DNA from: Teratosphaeria epicoccoides
Taxonomy: Eukaryota > Ascomycota > Dothideomycetes > Mycosphaerellales > Teratosphaeriaceae
Length of the DNA stretch: 64,000 nucleotides
Assembly: GCA_021401465.1 (NCBI GenBank)
Contig: JADDMT010000041.1
Location: 62,001-126,000, forward strand
Direction of reading: 5' to 3'
Shown here: piece after piece, positions 42,546 through 54,110 of the stretch
Layout of the letters: each line of letters starts with the position of its first letter
How positions within the stretch are numbered: position 1 is the stretch's first letter
Translations under genes and position numbers: made by a program
The notes under the pieces: generated by a model
Told to the model about the DNA's origin: nothing
The model's database searches: none
The model's input: only the letters and a program-made list of their open reading frames with translations

Positions 42546-45500
42546 CCATTTGTAGGAAGTCACGTGTGCAAAGTCAGTAATCTTGTTTTCGGTGTCAGTC
42601 ATGATTCCTTGCTAGAGCTTGTGAGCTTGGGTGAGGATGCAGGCAGCCAGAGCGTTGCGACTCCATGAATAGTAATGCTTTGGGACATACGTTCCTTAAC
42701 CCATTCCAGGAACACCGGACAGACAATGTGCCCAAAAAGGCGTAGAAACATCTCAAAGCACAGCTCGTTGTGGAAGCAAGCCTCGCGTTCCAGAAGGTCT
42801 AAGCATTTCCTTGCAAGCATTAGTGAGGAGGTGAACGAGATTGGTAGGTGATACCACAACGAAACAAAAGCATTTCCACAATGTGTTCCGATTTGCGAAA
42901 TTGGCATGATCTGGACGTCTGATCGCGCTCGCGCTGAGATGAAATGGCATTTCGTGTGAAGCATACCTGTCATTAGCCACACGTTGGCAAAGGACTCGGA
43001 ACGTGCGTGCTTCATGCCTGATTTCCCTTGCAGGCTAATTCGGTGGCCCCACCGCCTAGTATCGTATACAGACGTTAGCGGAACCTTATTGTAGCCAGGG
43101 ACAATTGCATGGAGAAGGAGACTCAGCCGATCGATCTTGTATCCTCCGTCGCCGGCGCCTCCTGGGTCGACAGATTGCGTCTGATCGCCTGACGAGAGTC
43201 TCAAACGCCGCGATTCTGTGGTATCATCCATTGAACACATCATTCACATAGCAACAGACCTGATGTCGTTCAACGGCCTCGCCGTGCGTGATGTCATCGA
43301 CGACGTAGGAAATGCTGACAAAAGTGTACTCCGGCTTCCTGAATGCTAATGAACGGAGAGTACTGGATATCGGCAACCCTAAAGTATTGCTAAGGATCGC
43401 CATCAGCCATTGTTGAAGAGCCAACCCCCTTCTCTGGTCCGAGGTGGCGAAGATCGAACGATTCCAGCTGACCTTCAGACGGCTTCTTCGTACCGGGCGG
43501 CCACCCAATCCTGTGATCGCTGGCCTCGCAGACGTTCAGACGATATCGCTTCCAGACAAGCAACTCATGCTTAGCGAGAAAGTCGATCCGTTCCTCAACC
43601 CAGCGTTGGCCGCTGCAATCTCCATTGGTCGCAACTGGTAGCCAAATTGACAGGCCAAGAGCGTGTTCAGTTGGACCGGTGCGCCCGGGAAGCTCGAATC
43701 AAAGGTCATCGCGCACTAAGCGTGACTCTCCATGTTGAATTGGATTGCAATCCTCAGTAGCACGTAGAAGGCCTACGGAAGGCATGACGACCCGTCGCAG
43801 TAGGCTCAGCCTCCTTGGATCCAATCCGCTCATCCATAAGAAGAAGTAACATCACCAAAGTCGGCCGGACCATGTCGTGTCTGCACCAGATCTGCAAGCC
43901 ACACGCCGCAACGCCGCAACATGCAGCGCGGCGAAGTTTGGTCCAGAGGTGCGGCCGCAGCGTTGACGATGCAGTCAGTGACAATGCGATTGTCATGAGA
44001 GCAGCTGACATCCAGGTCCTTGGGCGAGGATGAGGGCTCAGTGATCTCGATGGTGCGGCTCAAGACCCAGGTGACCGTGGCACTGGGCCCCCTACCCTGG
44101 TTCCGAGCGGACATCTTGGTATAGATCAACCTTGATTCCGATATTGCAGCGATGAATCCCCCTGCCCGTCTGGCTGTCTGAAGCGCTGGAGAGCCGGGCC
44201 GGCGGAGAGGACGAGAGGTCAGAGATGCGATAATTGAACACAGAGTGGAAGGTTGGGGAGTGCAAATCCGCATTTGACCGTCAACACAGACTGCGACGTC
44301 TATACATGTAGCTCCGAACGATCTCCGACAAGACTCATACCCGTTTTTTTGTCCCCGCGACATGCAATGACTGTGAACTCAAGACACCCTCCTTGCGAAC
44401 AAGTGTACCGACAATGGAGTGGTGTCGATACGAGACGACCGCTCGTCTCAAGGACATACGTCATACTGGGAGAGAGCTCTCCACATCAACCAGCATACTG
44501 CCCTATCAGATGCTATTGGGGTTTCTTAATGCCTCGGCCAGGGTCTTTATAGCGGCAGCAAGTGACGACGTGACGCCCCTAACTCGGTTACTGTGGGCTT
44601 CAAGCCGCTTCAGGCACCTTGATCTGCCTATCTCTTGGATTCGGCCCCGGGATTTGAGAACAGGACCCTACCCACACCATCGGAATCTCTTTTCAAACCT
44701 CAAACATTCATCCATTCGGCTCTGGGTGCATACAGAACAGGCTTCTCTGATACCCACGTCAGCACGGTGGTTCCGTATACCAGAAACGTGCGCGCTGTCG
44801 CCGTGCGGTCAAGGCGGTCGACCTGGCTTTGCCGACTCTGATCCTACGGCCCTTTGAGCATGACTTCAGATGCCAGGACAAGGCACTCTCCCGAAGGGGA
44901 CACCACCGCCGACCGAGCACTGCCTCGACTGTAGACTTGGGTGAAGCGTTTAAGATTCAACTGACCAAGACTTGGTTTTCCCTCCACGATGGTGTACAAG
45001 CAGGCACAGCTCGGTCCTAAGGTCATTTGAACGGGACAGTGACTACAATGGCCCGCAGAAGAAAACACGAGTAAGACAATGTCCACAGGCAATCGCCACC
45101 GCTTCCGGGCCACGTCGGACGGATCGACAGGAAGTCACCTGGACAGGTATGCTTTCTGCCGCATCGATCATGGACCACAGTCGAGAGGACTGGCAGGCAA
45201 AAGTGATAGTAGTGCCGAGGTATTGAGGCTCAAGCTGTCCTAACAGGTAGTATACCACCTTCGAGAAGCGCACGATTTCAACGACTTGTACGCCACCACG
45301 GCACGAGAGGCATGGCGAGTAGTGATGGCTTCGTCCTACTGACTCGCAACCAGAGAAAGCACGCGGCAAGCACGTGAAGGAGGGTAGAGAGCCAAGAAAT
45401 CCTGGACTCGACTGTCGGCGCCGTGTCCGGGCAACATACCAACCTCAACTGGCGTACCACTACTATCATTCTACTTTATCTTCATCCTCCTGTTAGGCCT

Positions 45501-45747
45501 TATGGACTATCACGCAGCCATAATGCGCTGCGATGCGCGGGGACACTCGACCACCACGATCACAATGACGCTTGCAACCAGATTTCACCTCCCGGTCGTG
45601 TGTCCGAGTAAGACGTCAGCCTCGAATGGCGTGCCATCGCCTCATCCAAGACAGGAGGTATAAGAATGCAGCGAATGTACGCTGCCATGAGCGATTCAAT
45701 CCACCATCTCAACCCAAACAGCTCTCAAGACTGCAACTGCTTCCAGA
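42546..45747. other. 3.2-kb gene-poor region
   Basis: The longest frame is 214 codons (42599-43243, minus; LEREACFHNELCFEMFLRLF), with a 94-codon frame beside it (43224-43508). Neither carries a domain I recognise and I could not build a convincing spliced gene. Possibly another decayed gene. Confidence 0.4.
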
Positions 45748-46490
45748 ATGGGCGTCCCTGTCTCTACCCTCTCGTCGACTTCGACAACGCTTCTTGCGAC
45801 CTCATCAGCGGGGACCTCAATTGGCACACCTCTGAGCGTCGCCACCACGACGTCCCCCGGCTCGCCAGCCTCAACCAAGACCACAAGCACAGCGGTTGCT
45901 ACTAGCGCAGCGGTTGCTACTAGCACCGCGGCATTGTCAGCCCAGGTACTCAACAGCACGAACTACTGGCGGACGCTGTATCAAGCGAACCCAGTAGCCT
46001 GGAATACCACATTGTCAGACTACGCAACGACCTACGGCTCGGAATGTCTCTGGGCGCACTCGGTAAGCTATCTCACTTCCCCTTCCCACCACCTCAGACC
46101 GACATCTAACACACATGCTTCTCCCAGGGTGGTCCCTACGGTGAAAATCTCGCCCTCGGCTTCTCGACGGCGTCCGCAGGCATCGACGCCTGGGCTGCAG
46201 AGGGCAAGCTGTACAACTTTTCCAACCCGACTTTCTCGTCCGCGACGGGCCATTTCACGCAGCTGGTTTGGCAGGACACGACGCAGATTGGCTGTGCGTT
46301 GATCGCTTGTGCGAACACGGCGTCTGGGGGCGCAAATGGGAAATATTTGGTTTGTGAGTATAGCAAGCAAAGGGGCAATATTTTGGGCCAGTTCGCGACG
46401 GAGGTGAAGCCGCAGAAGAGTGGCTCGAAGAGGGGTTTGGTGGTGGATGATGTGGAGGTTGAGGAGGAAGGGATTGTCATGGGTTGGTAG
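45748..46490 (+). CDS. CAP-domain (PR-1 / Pry-like) protein, N-terminus uncertain
   Basis: CAP-superfamily proteins are usually secreted and bind sterols or lipids (yeast Pry1-3). Exons 45748-46062 and 46128-46490 flank a 65-nt intron (GTAAGC...CCCAG), giving 225 residues from the first usable ATG. A Ser/Thr/Ala-rich stalk (residues 1-65, with a duplicated AVATSAAVATS) precedes the CAP domain. QVLNSTNYWRTLYQANPVAW and CLWAHS are joined to GGPYGENLALGF. GHFTQLVWQDTTQIGCALIA and YLVCEYSKQRGNILGQF follow. The conserved His and Glu (HFTQLVW, GEN) are present. No signal peptide is visible at this start and the stalk frame continues upstream of it, so a 5' exon carrying the signal is probably missing. 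Confidence 0.8.
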
Positions 46491-47964
46491 TGGGGGAGGG
46501 ATGAGGTGTGGAAGGTGATGAGGATCTCGGGCTCGCCGATTGCAGTTTATGTTGTGGCGGCTGATTTGAGGCAGTGTCGATCTTTTTTCTCTTCCTGTGT
46601 GAATGTTGCTACAGTCTTCGAGTGTAGATATTTTAGGGTCTTGTTATGGAAATACCATGCCAGGAGCTTTTTGAATCTTGGCATCATTCTGCCTTGGTTC
46701 TCCGCCTCTACTGCTGTGCAATGACACGTTTCAAATACTTCTGCGGTTGGGGAGTGACTCTCGCCTGTCAGGGCTGCCACGAGATTTAAGTACTGCTACT
46801 ATACCCCGGAGAGCATCGTCTTCCCCGCTTCATCATGGTCTGGACACGCTGGATCACGTGTTTGCCGCTGCGATTTGGTGTTGAAGTACTGGTAGAACAC
46901 CGGTAACGACAGCGGCCTGGCCTCAATGCACGTGGATGTCGTGGAGAATTGTGTGGCTCGGTCTGTCATATGCACTGCAAAAGGTAGTCTCTTGTTGTAA
47001 GTACGGAGATGTCACTGCTGTCGCCCATCTGATACGAAACACCATTCGGCGGGAGGCCTGACCTGGGTGGTTTCGTCGGCTGCTCGGACTTTCTTCGCCG
47101 GGTACCTGACCGGGCGGTCCCGAGCCTCGAGGTCATTATTACATGGTGACGCCACGCTGTGCTTGCGCCTCGCTTGATGGCCGGGCGGAGCTCACGCAAG
47201 CAGCGGCGAGGGCGGTGTGCTGTGGCGACGCTGATCTCTGTGCGATAGTGGCAAATGTGTATATAGATAGGTTCGTTGCGCAGGTTGCATTGCTCGAATT
47301 CCAAGGTCTGTCGGCGAATCAGCGCTCGCCAATCATCAAAGCTTGTTTTCTGGGCACGTTATGCAGGGATCTGTCGCTCTGTTGTGGTTGCTCAAACAAA
47401 GACAGCGTCGCAAGCACGCGGCAGACAAAGACGGTTCCGGGCTTTCACTCACATCAGCCGTTTGCTACTGCTCACTGCTGCAGCTTGCGGTGCTCGTTCA
47501 GCATCGCAGTGGAATAGTCACGGTATCGCGGGTTCGAGATGTGCAGAGACAGGCAAGAGCGACGCGCATAAAAGCGGAGATTATTGAGTCGGGTCTACTA
47601 AACAGCGCCGGTTGGAAAAGGGGACGACAAGCCGGCGCCTCTGACGACGTTCGCACTGGCCGTTCCTGGTATGTACCCACGGTCCACCAGCAAACACACC
47701 GCAGTAGGCGCGGTGCATCCAAGCTTTTGGTATTTTCTCGAACATCGCCGACTCCATCCCATTCGACTTCCGCCCACCGCCAGCTACGTAATAACAACTG
47801 CATGCACCTCAAGTGACCGGCACCGCGCACGCCAACAATAATAGGGGTCCACGCGGAGAGCCGTCACCAAGATTGTCCGCGCTAACACTCACAACAATAG
47901 CCAGCTATGGCGCCCTCGTATGTCTCTCTCTGACATCCACCTCATCAATTGATTCCTGCACACT
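46491..47964. other. Intergenic, no supported gene
   Basis: Overlapping frames of 60-157 codons on both strands, none with recognised domains. The right end is the promoter and leader of the Knr4-like gene. Confidence 0.4.
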
Positions 47965-49632
47965 ATGGAAGAGCGCAATATTGACACGGGCTCGCCCAGG
48001 ATCGCGCAGTCTTGGCGCGCCTTCTGGCACGACCTGACCTCCAATGACCGACACGCCGGCCCCGAAGCCCCCTACCGCAGCAATGCCCACGTTCCTCTGT
48101 CCCAGTCCCGCCGAGAAACGCTCCCATCCAATGTCACCAGCGCCAGCGCCGCCGATCTCAGCTACGACCAAGACCTCGAGGCGGGCAATGGTTTCGTCAG
48201 CAACGGTCCCGTGTCGCCAGACTCAAGCATCAAGAAGCTGCAAAGACAGAGTTCCGGCATGGACGCAAAGATGGAGGGCGTCGGTACCGGTGAGATCCAG
48301 ATGCAGGCATTCAGCGATGGTCTACCTCCGCCACCGCCAGTGACGCATTCATGGAAGCGCATTGACCGCTGGATGGAGGACAATTACGAAGAGCTGTTTG
48401 AGAATTTGGGAGAGCCGGCCACGATCAATGATGTAAACATGCTGGAGCACGACTTGGACTGCACGCTGCCACAAGAAGTGCGCGAGTCGCTGCAGATACA
48501 TGATGGGCAAGAACGTGGTGGTCTGCCCACAGGCGTCATCTTTGGTTGCATGCTGCTTGACTGCGAGGAGATCATTCAAGAGTGGCAGAACTGGCGCACC
48601 GTGCACGAGGCGTACTTTAACGATCAGCCTACCTACGAGATCCCGCAAGCGCCCATCAAAGCCTTCTCTGCCAGCTCATCGTCTGCAGTTCCGATGGCAC
48701 AATCTAGCCAATCCGCGAACCCGCAATGGCGACAAGAATTACTCGACAAGCAGGACTCCCAGCCCTCAAACGCCATACAAAAAGCATACGCCCACCCGGC
48801 CTGGATTCCTCTCGCACGTGACTGGGGCGGCAACAACGTCTGCATCGACCTCGCGCCAGGTCCAACTGGCAAATGGGGTCAGGTGATTCTCATGGGGCGC
48901 GATTATGACTGCAAATACGTGATTTCGAGATCCTGGTCCGCATTTCTCGCGACTCTCGCAGACGACTTGTCAACAGATAAATGGTTTATCGACGAGGACA
49001 CGAAAGAGCTGAAGTTGCGCGAGTTCAAGCAGCAAGGTGTGGAGCCGGCATATATTGATATCCTGCGGTGGAGAGCGGATCAGAAGTACGGCAGGAAGAG
49101 GCCGTCCAAGAGGCCGCTACGCGTCAACAGCCAGGTCGCGGGAAGCGGAGCCCACGGTTCGAGCCCATATCAAAGCCCGACTGGCGGCGACGACCGCGGT
49201 CGAAGTCCGCAACGCCCGGCGAATGGCAAGCAGCCAGCAAACAGTAGCCCGAGAGCTCACATCAGCAGTCCGCTGGCGCGGGTCACTGAGGAACCGCAGC
49301 CGTTGAAGGTGGATACGAATGCCATGAGGGGAGAGAAGCTGGTCAGCGTGGACACTCCGCAGAGCAGGGTGGCAATGACGCCTACTACGAACAACAAGGC
49401 GGCCGTCTCAGAAAACAAGCTGGTCCCGGTCGAAAGTCCACGGCCGAGTGGTGAAGATGAAAAGAGGTCGAGCAACCCGCCGCTTCCGAAGAGCAGGCTC
49501 GGCAACAGTGTATTGAGCAGCGATGAGATGGCTGTGGTGGATACCGCGTTGTTGAGTCCGAAAGAGGAAGTGCCGGAAGAGGGGCTGGGGATCAATCGGT
49601 TGAACGATGATATGAAGGAGGTGACGATATAG
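47965..49632 (+). CDS. Knr4/Smi1 cell-wall synthesis regulator
   Basis: Homologue of yeast Knr4/Smi1, a largely disordered hub that coordinates cell-wall glucan/chitin synthesis with the Slt2 MAP kinase pathway. Intronless, 555 residues. The N-terminal segment has FWHDLTSNDRHAGPEAPYRS, a hallmark of the filamentous-fungal homologues. The SMI1_KNR4 domain covers about 129-340: RIDRWMEDNYEELFENLGEP, LPQEVRESLQIHDGQERGG, TGVIFGCMLLDCEEI, WIPLARDWGGNNVCIDLAPG, and GQVILMGRDYDCKYVISRSW. From about 380 the protein is Ser/Pro/Lys-rich and probably disordered, a usual phosphorylation region. The start at 47965 is the first ATG in frame near the conserved block. Confidence 0.93.
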   Translation: MEERNIDTGSPRIAQSWRAFWHDLTSNDRHAGPEAPYRSNAHVPLSQSRRETLPSNVTSASAADLSYDQDLEAGNGFVSNGPVSPDSSIKKLQRQSSGMDAKMEGVGTGEIQMQAFSDGLPPPPPVTHSWKRIDRWMEDNYEELFENLGEPATINDVNMLEHDLDCTLPQEVRESLQIHDGQERGGLPTGVIFGCMLLDCEEIIQEWQNWRTVHEAYFNDQPTYEIPQAPIKAFSASSSSAVPMAQSSQSANPQWRQELLDKQDSQPSNAIQKAYAHPAWIPLARDWGGNNVCIDLAPGPTGKWGQVILMGRDYDCKYVISRSWSAFLATLADDLSTDKWFIDEDTKELKLREFKQQGVEPAYIDILRWRADQKYGRKRPSKRPLRVNSQVAGSGAHGSSPYQSPTGGDDRGRSPQRPANGKQPANSSPRAHISSPLARVTEEPQPLKVDTNAMRGEKLVSVDTPQSRVAMTPTTNNKAAVSENKLVPVESPRPSGEDEKRSSNPPLPKSRLGNSVLSSDEMAVVDTALLSPKEEVPEEGLGINRLNDDMKEVTI

Positions 49633-51670
49633 GCGAGCGTTTGCTGCACATGCGCGAGCTGCGTGGACACGCCGGGGGAGAGAGATCGGGAGGACGCGAT
49701 AGATCAGATGTGGCATTGTATGGCGTTCTTGGCGATCGGGCGAGCTCGAGATACGAGAGGAACAGCCTCGATTGACGTTTTTATGGTTCTTCTGAGCGTG
49801 TCTGCAGGCGAAGATGCGAAGATGGTGAGGTGCTGAGCACTTTTCTTGGAGGAAAGCACTTCTGATTGCGCGACCAGTACTACTATATCTATCTACCTTA
49901 CGCGATCAATGTATAACATTTGTAGGTCCAATGCTGCCGCTACTGGAGGACCAAATGCTCATAAGTGATGGACGGCACCGAGGCAGGGAGCGCTGATGTT
50001 TGGTGCGCGTGCTGCACACGCGCGCGAGATCGTGTCGGTGAGCTGAGGGGCTGCGATGGATGGTGGACTTGGGAATCATCATCGCTCGCCGGTCGGTAAT
50101 AATCACGGCCTTGACTTGCGAATCGGGGATGAGTCTCGGCAGAGCATCTAGTCAATTCCAGACCCGCTACTAGGCCTGCCTTTTTTGTACGAGCCCGGCG
50201 AAAAGATCCACATCATGCACGGCTGTGCAAAATGACCGTACGAGTTTGGTGGGTCTCGAAATACAGACAGCGGGCTGAAGGTGAAGGCCTCGAGCCTCGC
50301 TTTTCGCTCAGCGTGCAATTGACCGACACCCGTCTTGTTGCCTGGGACTAACTTCTCCCCCCACTCGAGTCACGGGCGTATATCTTGTTCTCCGTGCACA
50401 AAAATCGTAAGGCACATGCAACCCTTGCTCAGCGACACGCGATCGCGCCGTCTGGCTCACCACCGTCCCGCCTTTCGCCACCATGTCCTGGCTCGCTAAA
50501 GTCCAAGTGCGAAACAGCAGAGACAGGACACAGACCCGGGGCAGCCGACAGGACACGCCGAGGGATGCAGACGAGTCCGTCGCGAAGATTGCTGGCTCCG
50601 TCTTGCATGCTTTCACCCTTCCCGCGTTCGGGCGTGTGGTGACGGACGGAATGTCTATGTGGGCAGCGGCACTTGGGATCGCATTCACGGAGGGTTGTCT
50701 GTTTGTGGACGGGAGTGTCATTGGGTGGAGAATTGGGTTGGTCAGGAAGTGGGTTGTGGCGGATGAGGGGTGGCAGGTGCGGCGGACGGAGGGTGATGGA
50801 GCCGCTGGTGTGAGGCTCAAGTGATGGTTCGTGCCTGCCTAGCCTGGGGGTGGATCGCTCTTACTCTGCTCGGCATGGGGAAGACGGCTCGGCATGGGGA
50901 AGGCGCATGCACGTGGCATCCGGGGACAGGCATGTTCGTTGGCGCCTTGGAAGTTGATTGGCCAGCTGGCACGCGATCTTGCTCTGGTCGTTGGAGCCCC
51001 CAAGTAAACCCCGTTCCAAAGTCACGACCTCCCTCCAGGCGTGCGGAGTGTGATATCAAGCTACGGCCGCATCGACCGGGACAGAGGCGGCATAGACGGA
51101 TTTCAGGTACGTAGGCCTCACCTTGCTTGACATCCGGCTTTTGACTTGAACAGACATCACCACACATGGTGCGGCGCACTCTGACTCTTCACTTCGCCGT
51201 TCAGCTCGGACGTATCACCATGGTCGAGGCCCAGATCGGGCTTCCTAGCGTCATGGCAGCAGTCTCGGGCCTATCCAGCTGCCTCATGACCTGTGTCTTC
51301 ACGCTCATCCCGCTACCGGCCACGTTCGGCATCTCCATTGTGTTCTTGCCAGTGATCGACGGCGCACAATGCTCTCGCTCCGCCATTGATCCAGACTCTG
51401 CGGGGGTGAAACGATGGTGGATCATCACATCTCATGACCCGTATAGCACGGTCCAAAACTGGCTTAGCATTGCACCGGCGGCCAAAGCAGGCTTGCGGCT
51501 CAGTCTTCTGACGTGCACTTAATCAGCCAGTCTCAGCCAAGATGTCTCAATCCCGTCTCCATGCCACAATACATATATGTCCTCCCCTTATTCCTGTGCT
51601 TCTTCACTCTCCTATAACACAATCTCGCTCCACGAAAAGCTTGCACTAACGACCTGGCTCAACATCAACC
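49633..51670. other. Intergenic, no supported gene
   Basis: Opposing long frames at 50308-50820 (minus) and 50483-50824 (plus) mirror each other in a GC-rich stretch. Neither has a recognised domain. A 118-codon frame at 51166-51522 (plus) is somewhat hydrophobic but unsupported. Confidence 0.4.
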
Positions 51671-51976
51671 ATGAAGTACATGTACCTTCTTTTCACAACG
51701 CTACTCCTGTCCGGCCAAGCCTTTGCCCTTTTCGACCTAAACAAATACTATGGACGCTGCCGCTGCGTCAACGAGTACGGTCAACCTGTAGACCAAGCCA
51801 CAATTGCGGTTTGCGAAGACACGCCCTGGAAACAGAAAGCAAAGAAGGATCCATCTTCACCGCTTTGCGTGGCCAATGCGAAAGCCTCGATTCTCGGCCA
51901 GCATTTCGGTTCGTGTTGTTTTCATAAAACTGGCGAGTCTTTCACTGCCGATTGTTGGGAACCTAGGAAAGCCTAG
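51671..51976 (+). CDS. Small secreted cysteine-rich protein, 101 residues
   Basis: Signal peptide MKYMYLLFTTLLLSGQAFA, cut after residue 19. The mature part of about 82 residues has seven cysteines (30, 32, 48, 66, 82, 83, 95), including CxC and CC pairs, with aromatic and charged residues between. No family recognised. Like the other small secreted proteins here it is intronless and isolated in a noncoding stretch. The odd cysteine count leaves one unpaired or implies dimerisation. Preceded by a C/A-rich leader. Confidence 0.65.
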   Translation: MKYMYLLFTTLLLSGQAFALFDLNKYYGRCRCVNEYGQPVDQATIAVCEDTPWKQKAKKDPSSPLCVANAKASILGQHFGSCCFHKTGESFTADCWEPRKA

Positions 51977-54110
51977 GGCGAGATGAAGATCCAACGACAA
52001 CGAACCCGAATCGGGCACGACCTTCGTCTTCGTTGTCCTCTGCGTGGTATTTCAGCATCCCGCCTTACGGTATGATCTTGGATCACTATCGGTCGAGCTG
52101 GAACGCGGCGTTCGCGATTGTGTCTGCGGAATTCTGCCTGGTCGTGATGGCGAACGTCTTTTCGTGAAGTGCTTGGGCGTTGATGCAGCGACAGACGGCG
52201 GTGGACAGGGCCAGCGAGAGATGAGCGAGGCTGGGTCGTCGGTATGCCGGCGGACGGAAGGCGGGCTCGAATGGGCATGGTGGAGGTGGGGTTGACGGCG
52301 GTGGTGGCGGCTTTAGTCGAGACCATCGGACGTTCAGTGCAAAAATGGCATCGAGGTCGATGCTTATTGGGAGTTGTGTTCGATCGTTACCCAGAGAGTT
52401 GCCTGAGAATTCTGGTACACACCGCGGCATCGATTGAATTTATCAATTTGTGCACAATTGACCCAAATCACCACGTCGACGGCTGCATCGGTCAATTCAC
52501 CGTTTGATCGGCTGACGTGGGTGAATGCTTCTCGATACAATCGTCCATTGGCTGACAGCATTGGCTGCTTCTCGACGCATAAAATCGACTGGAAATTTTG
52601 CAGAGTGGTCAGAACGTCGAGCCATCCATTTCTTGTTGGCACTACCTGTCGCTTGCCTGGCTGGGTGATCGACTGCGGGTGCCATGTGGCTTTGACCAGG
52701 AGGGGCTCGACTCGAGGTCTTCCCCATGTCTTACTACTGCATTGGAAGGGTGTTCTGGCCCCGCAACAAGCGCCTGCAGAGAGCAGTGCAGATCGCCTGC
52801 CTGACGCACGAGCCAGTCTCGATCCTGCTCCCACGTCACCCTGCCACTGTCTCTCGCAAACACAGCCAAGATAACCCATGTTCAAAGCTGAATCAGTACC
52901 ACAGTCAGCGCCAGCGATCGCAAGGACCATGTCAAGAATGCAGATTCTATCGTCACGTTGCTCTACTGCCTCTGCAGCATCGATCAGGACGACACCCTGG
53001 AGATGGGACCGATGGCTGGCTATATCGAGCCTCTCGCGCGCTGCGGACGTTCGAGACGCTGTGCAGAGCTGTGATTGGGGGGTATGTGCCATCTACCGAG
53101 GTGTCAGAGACGCGGTGGGTTGGCTCTACCGGAAGGGGGACGAGGAAGCCGTGCCGGCAGCGAGGGGGGTGGCGGAGAAGGTGTAAGCCGTCATGAGGGG
53201 GTTGCTTCGGTACCTGCTAGGGGCACTTCTCTGGTCAGGCTGTATTTGAATTGTAGCCATTACTCAGTGCCGTTGTCAAAATCTGAAATGTTGGAGTATC
53301 AGCCGATCAGCATCTAGCCGACTCTAGACTTCTACGCATCAGAGGACAGACCTGCGACGGGCCGGATGGCCTCGAAACGTGATGCGGAGCACATAGGCAG
53401 CATTGCACTGCCCGGCGCCGTTCCCGTCAACGAATCTTTTTCCCATACCCACGCCCGCTCCCTGTTACCGTATCTTGCATCTTCTCACCATTACGGCAAT
53501 CTCACAACCTGTCATCATCGCAGCGCCCACAAACGAGGCGACACTCACCAGCCCTGTGCCAATCTCCGCATCCGCACCACCGAGGGGTTTGTATGCTTGG
53601 CACAGGAGGTGACTGCGGGTCGGAAGAAGACGTATATTTGGGGACGGAGGAGAAGATGTCTGATGATGTTGTCGACCGCGGACCGTCAAGATATGTTCAA
53701 AGAACTGGTGTGCTTGGACGACCACGCAGCTACAACCTTCTTCACAGTCCGTCAAGCGATATACGGCCGTTAAATGAAACGGTATGCTGGCATCGAAGTG
53801 ACGTCTCCCCGACTGTAGATGCTCGTCAGTACGCCCCAACGGGGAATGGATGCGTGAACTGCAGGTGATTCCGTCTGTGACCGTGAGGTCGGCTCTCGAA
53901 ATGTCATGCGCCGCGGCCAGTAGAATCTATCTGGTCGAACACGGAATGTCATTGTCATTGATGCGCTGGAGAGACTGTTTGTACACTCAGCCAGAGGGCA
54001 AACAGGGTATCATTCAAAACCTCGCCATCGCGCCTTCGCAAACGCCCTCGCTCAACCTACAAGAATCTGATCATCGTCTGTAATGTCACAGCGCCGGAAC
54101 AATGACCCCC
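51977..54110. other. Intergenic, no supported gene
   Basis: A 242-codon minus-strand frame (52364-53092) faces a 146-codon plus-strand frame. The minus frame has a weak HET-like phrase (VVIWVNCAQIDKFNRC, then VYQNSQATLWV) but not enough to call. Confidence 0.4.

Noticed and set aside
42599..43243. 214-codon minus-strand frame
   Set aside because: No recognised domain or splice partners. Kept only as a note on a gene-poor region.
47520..47545. tRNA-like GGGTTCGAGAT
   Set aside because: No acceptor, D or anticodon stems around it. No tRNA or 5S rRNA gene found by eye in the window.
50308..50824. Mirror-image long frames on both strands
   Set aside because: GC-rich sequence lowers stop frequency on both strands; no domain on either.
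52364..53092. 242-codon minus-strand frame with a faint HET-like phrase
   Set aside because: Only one short resemblance; no YxxLSYxWG or WILQE block, and the opposite strand is equally open.
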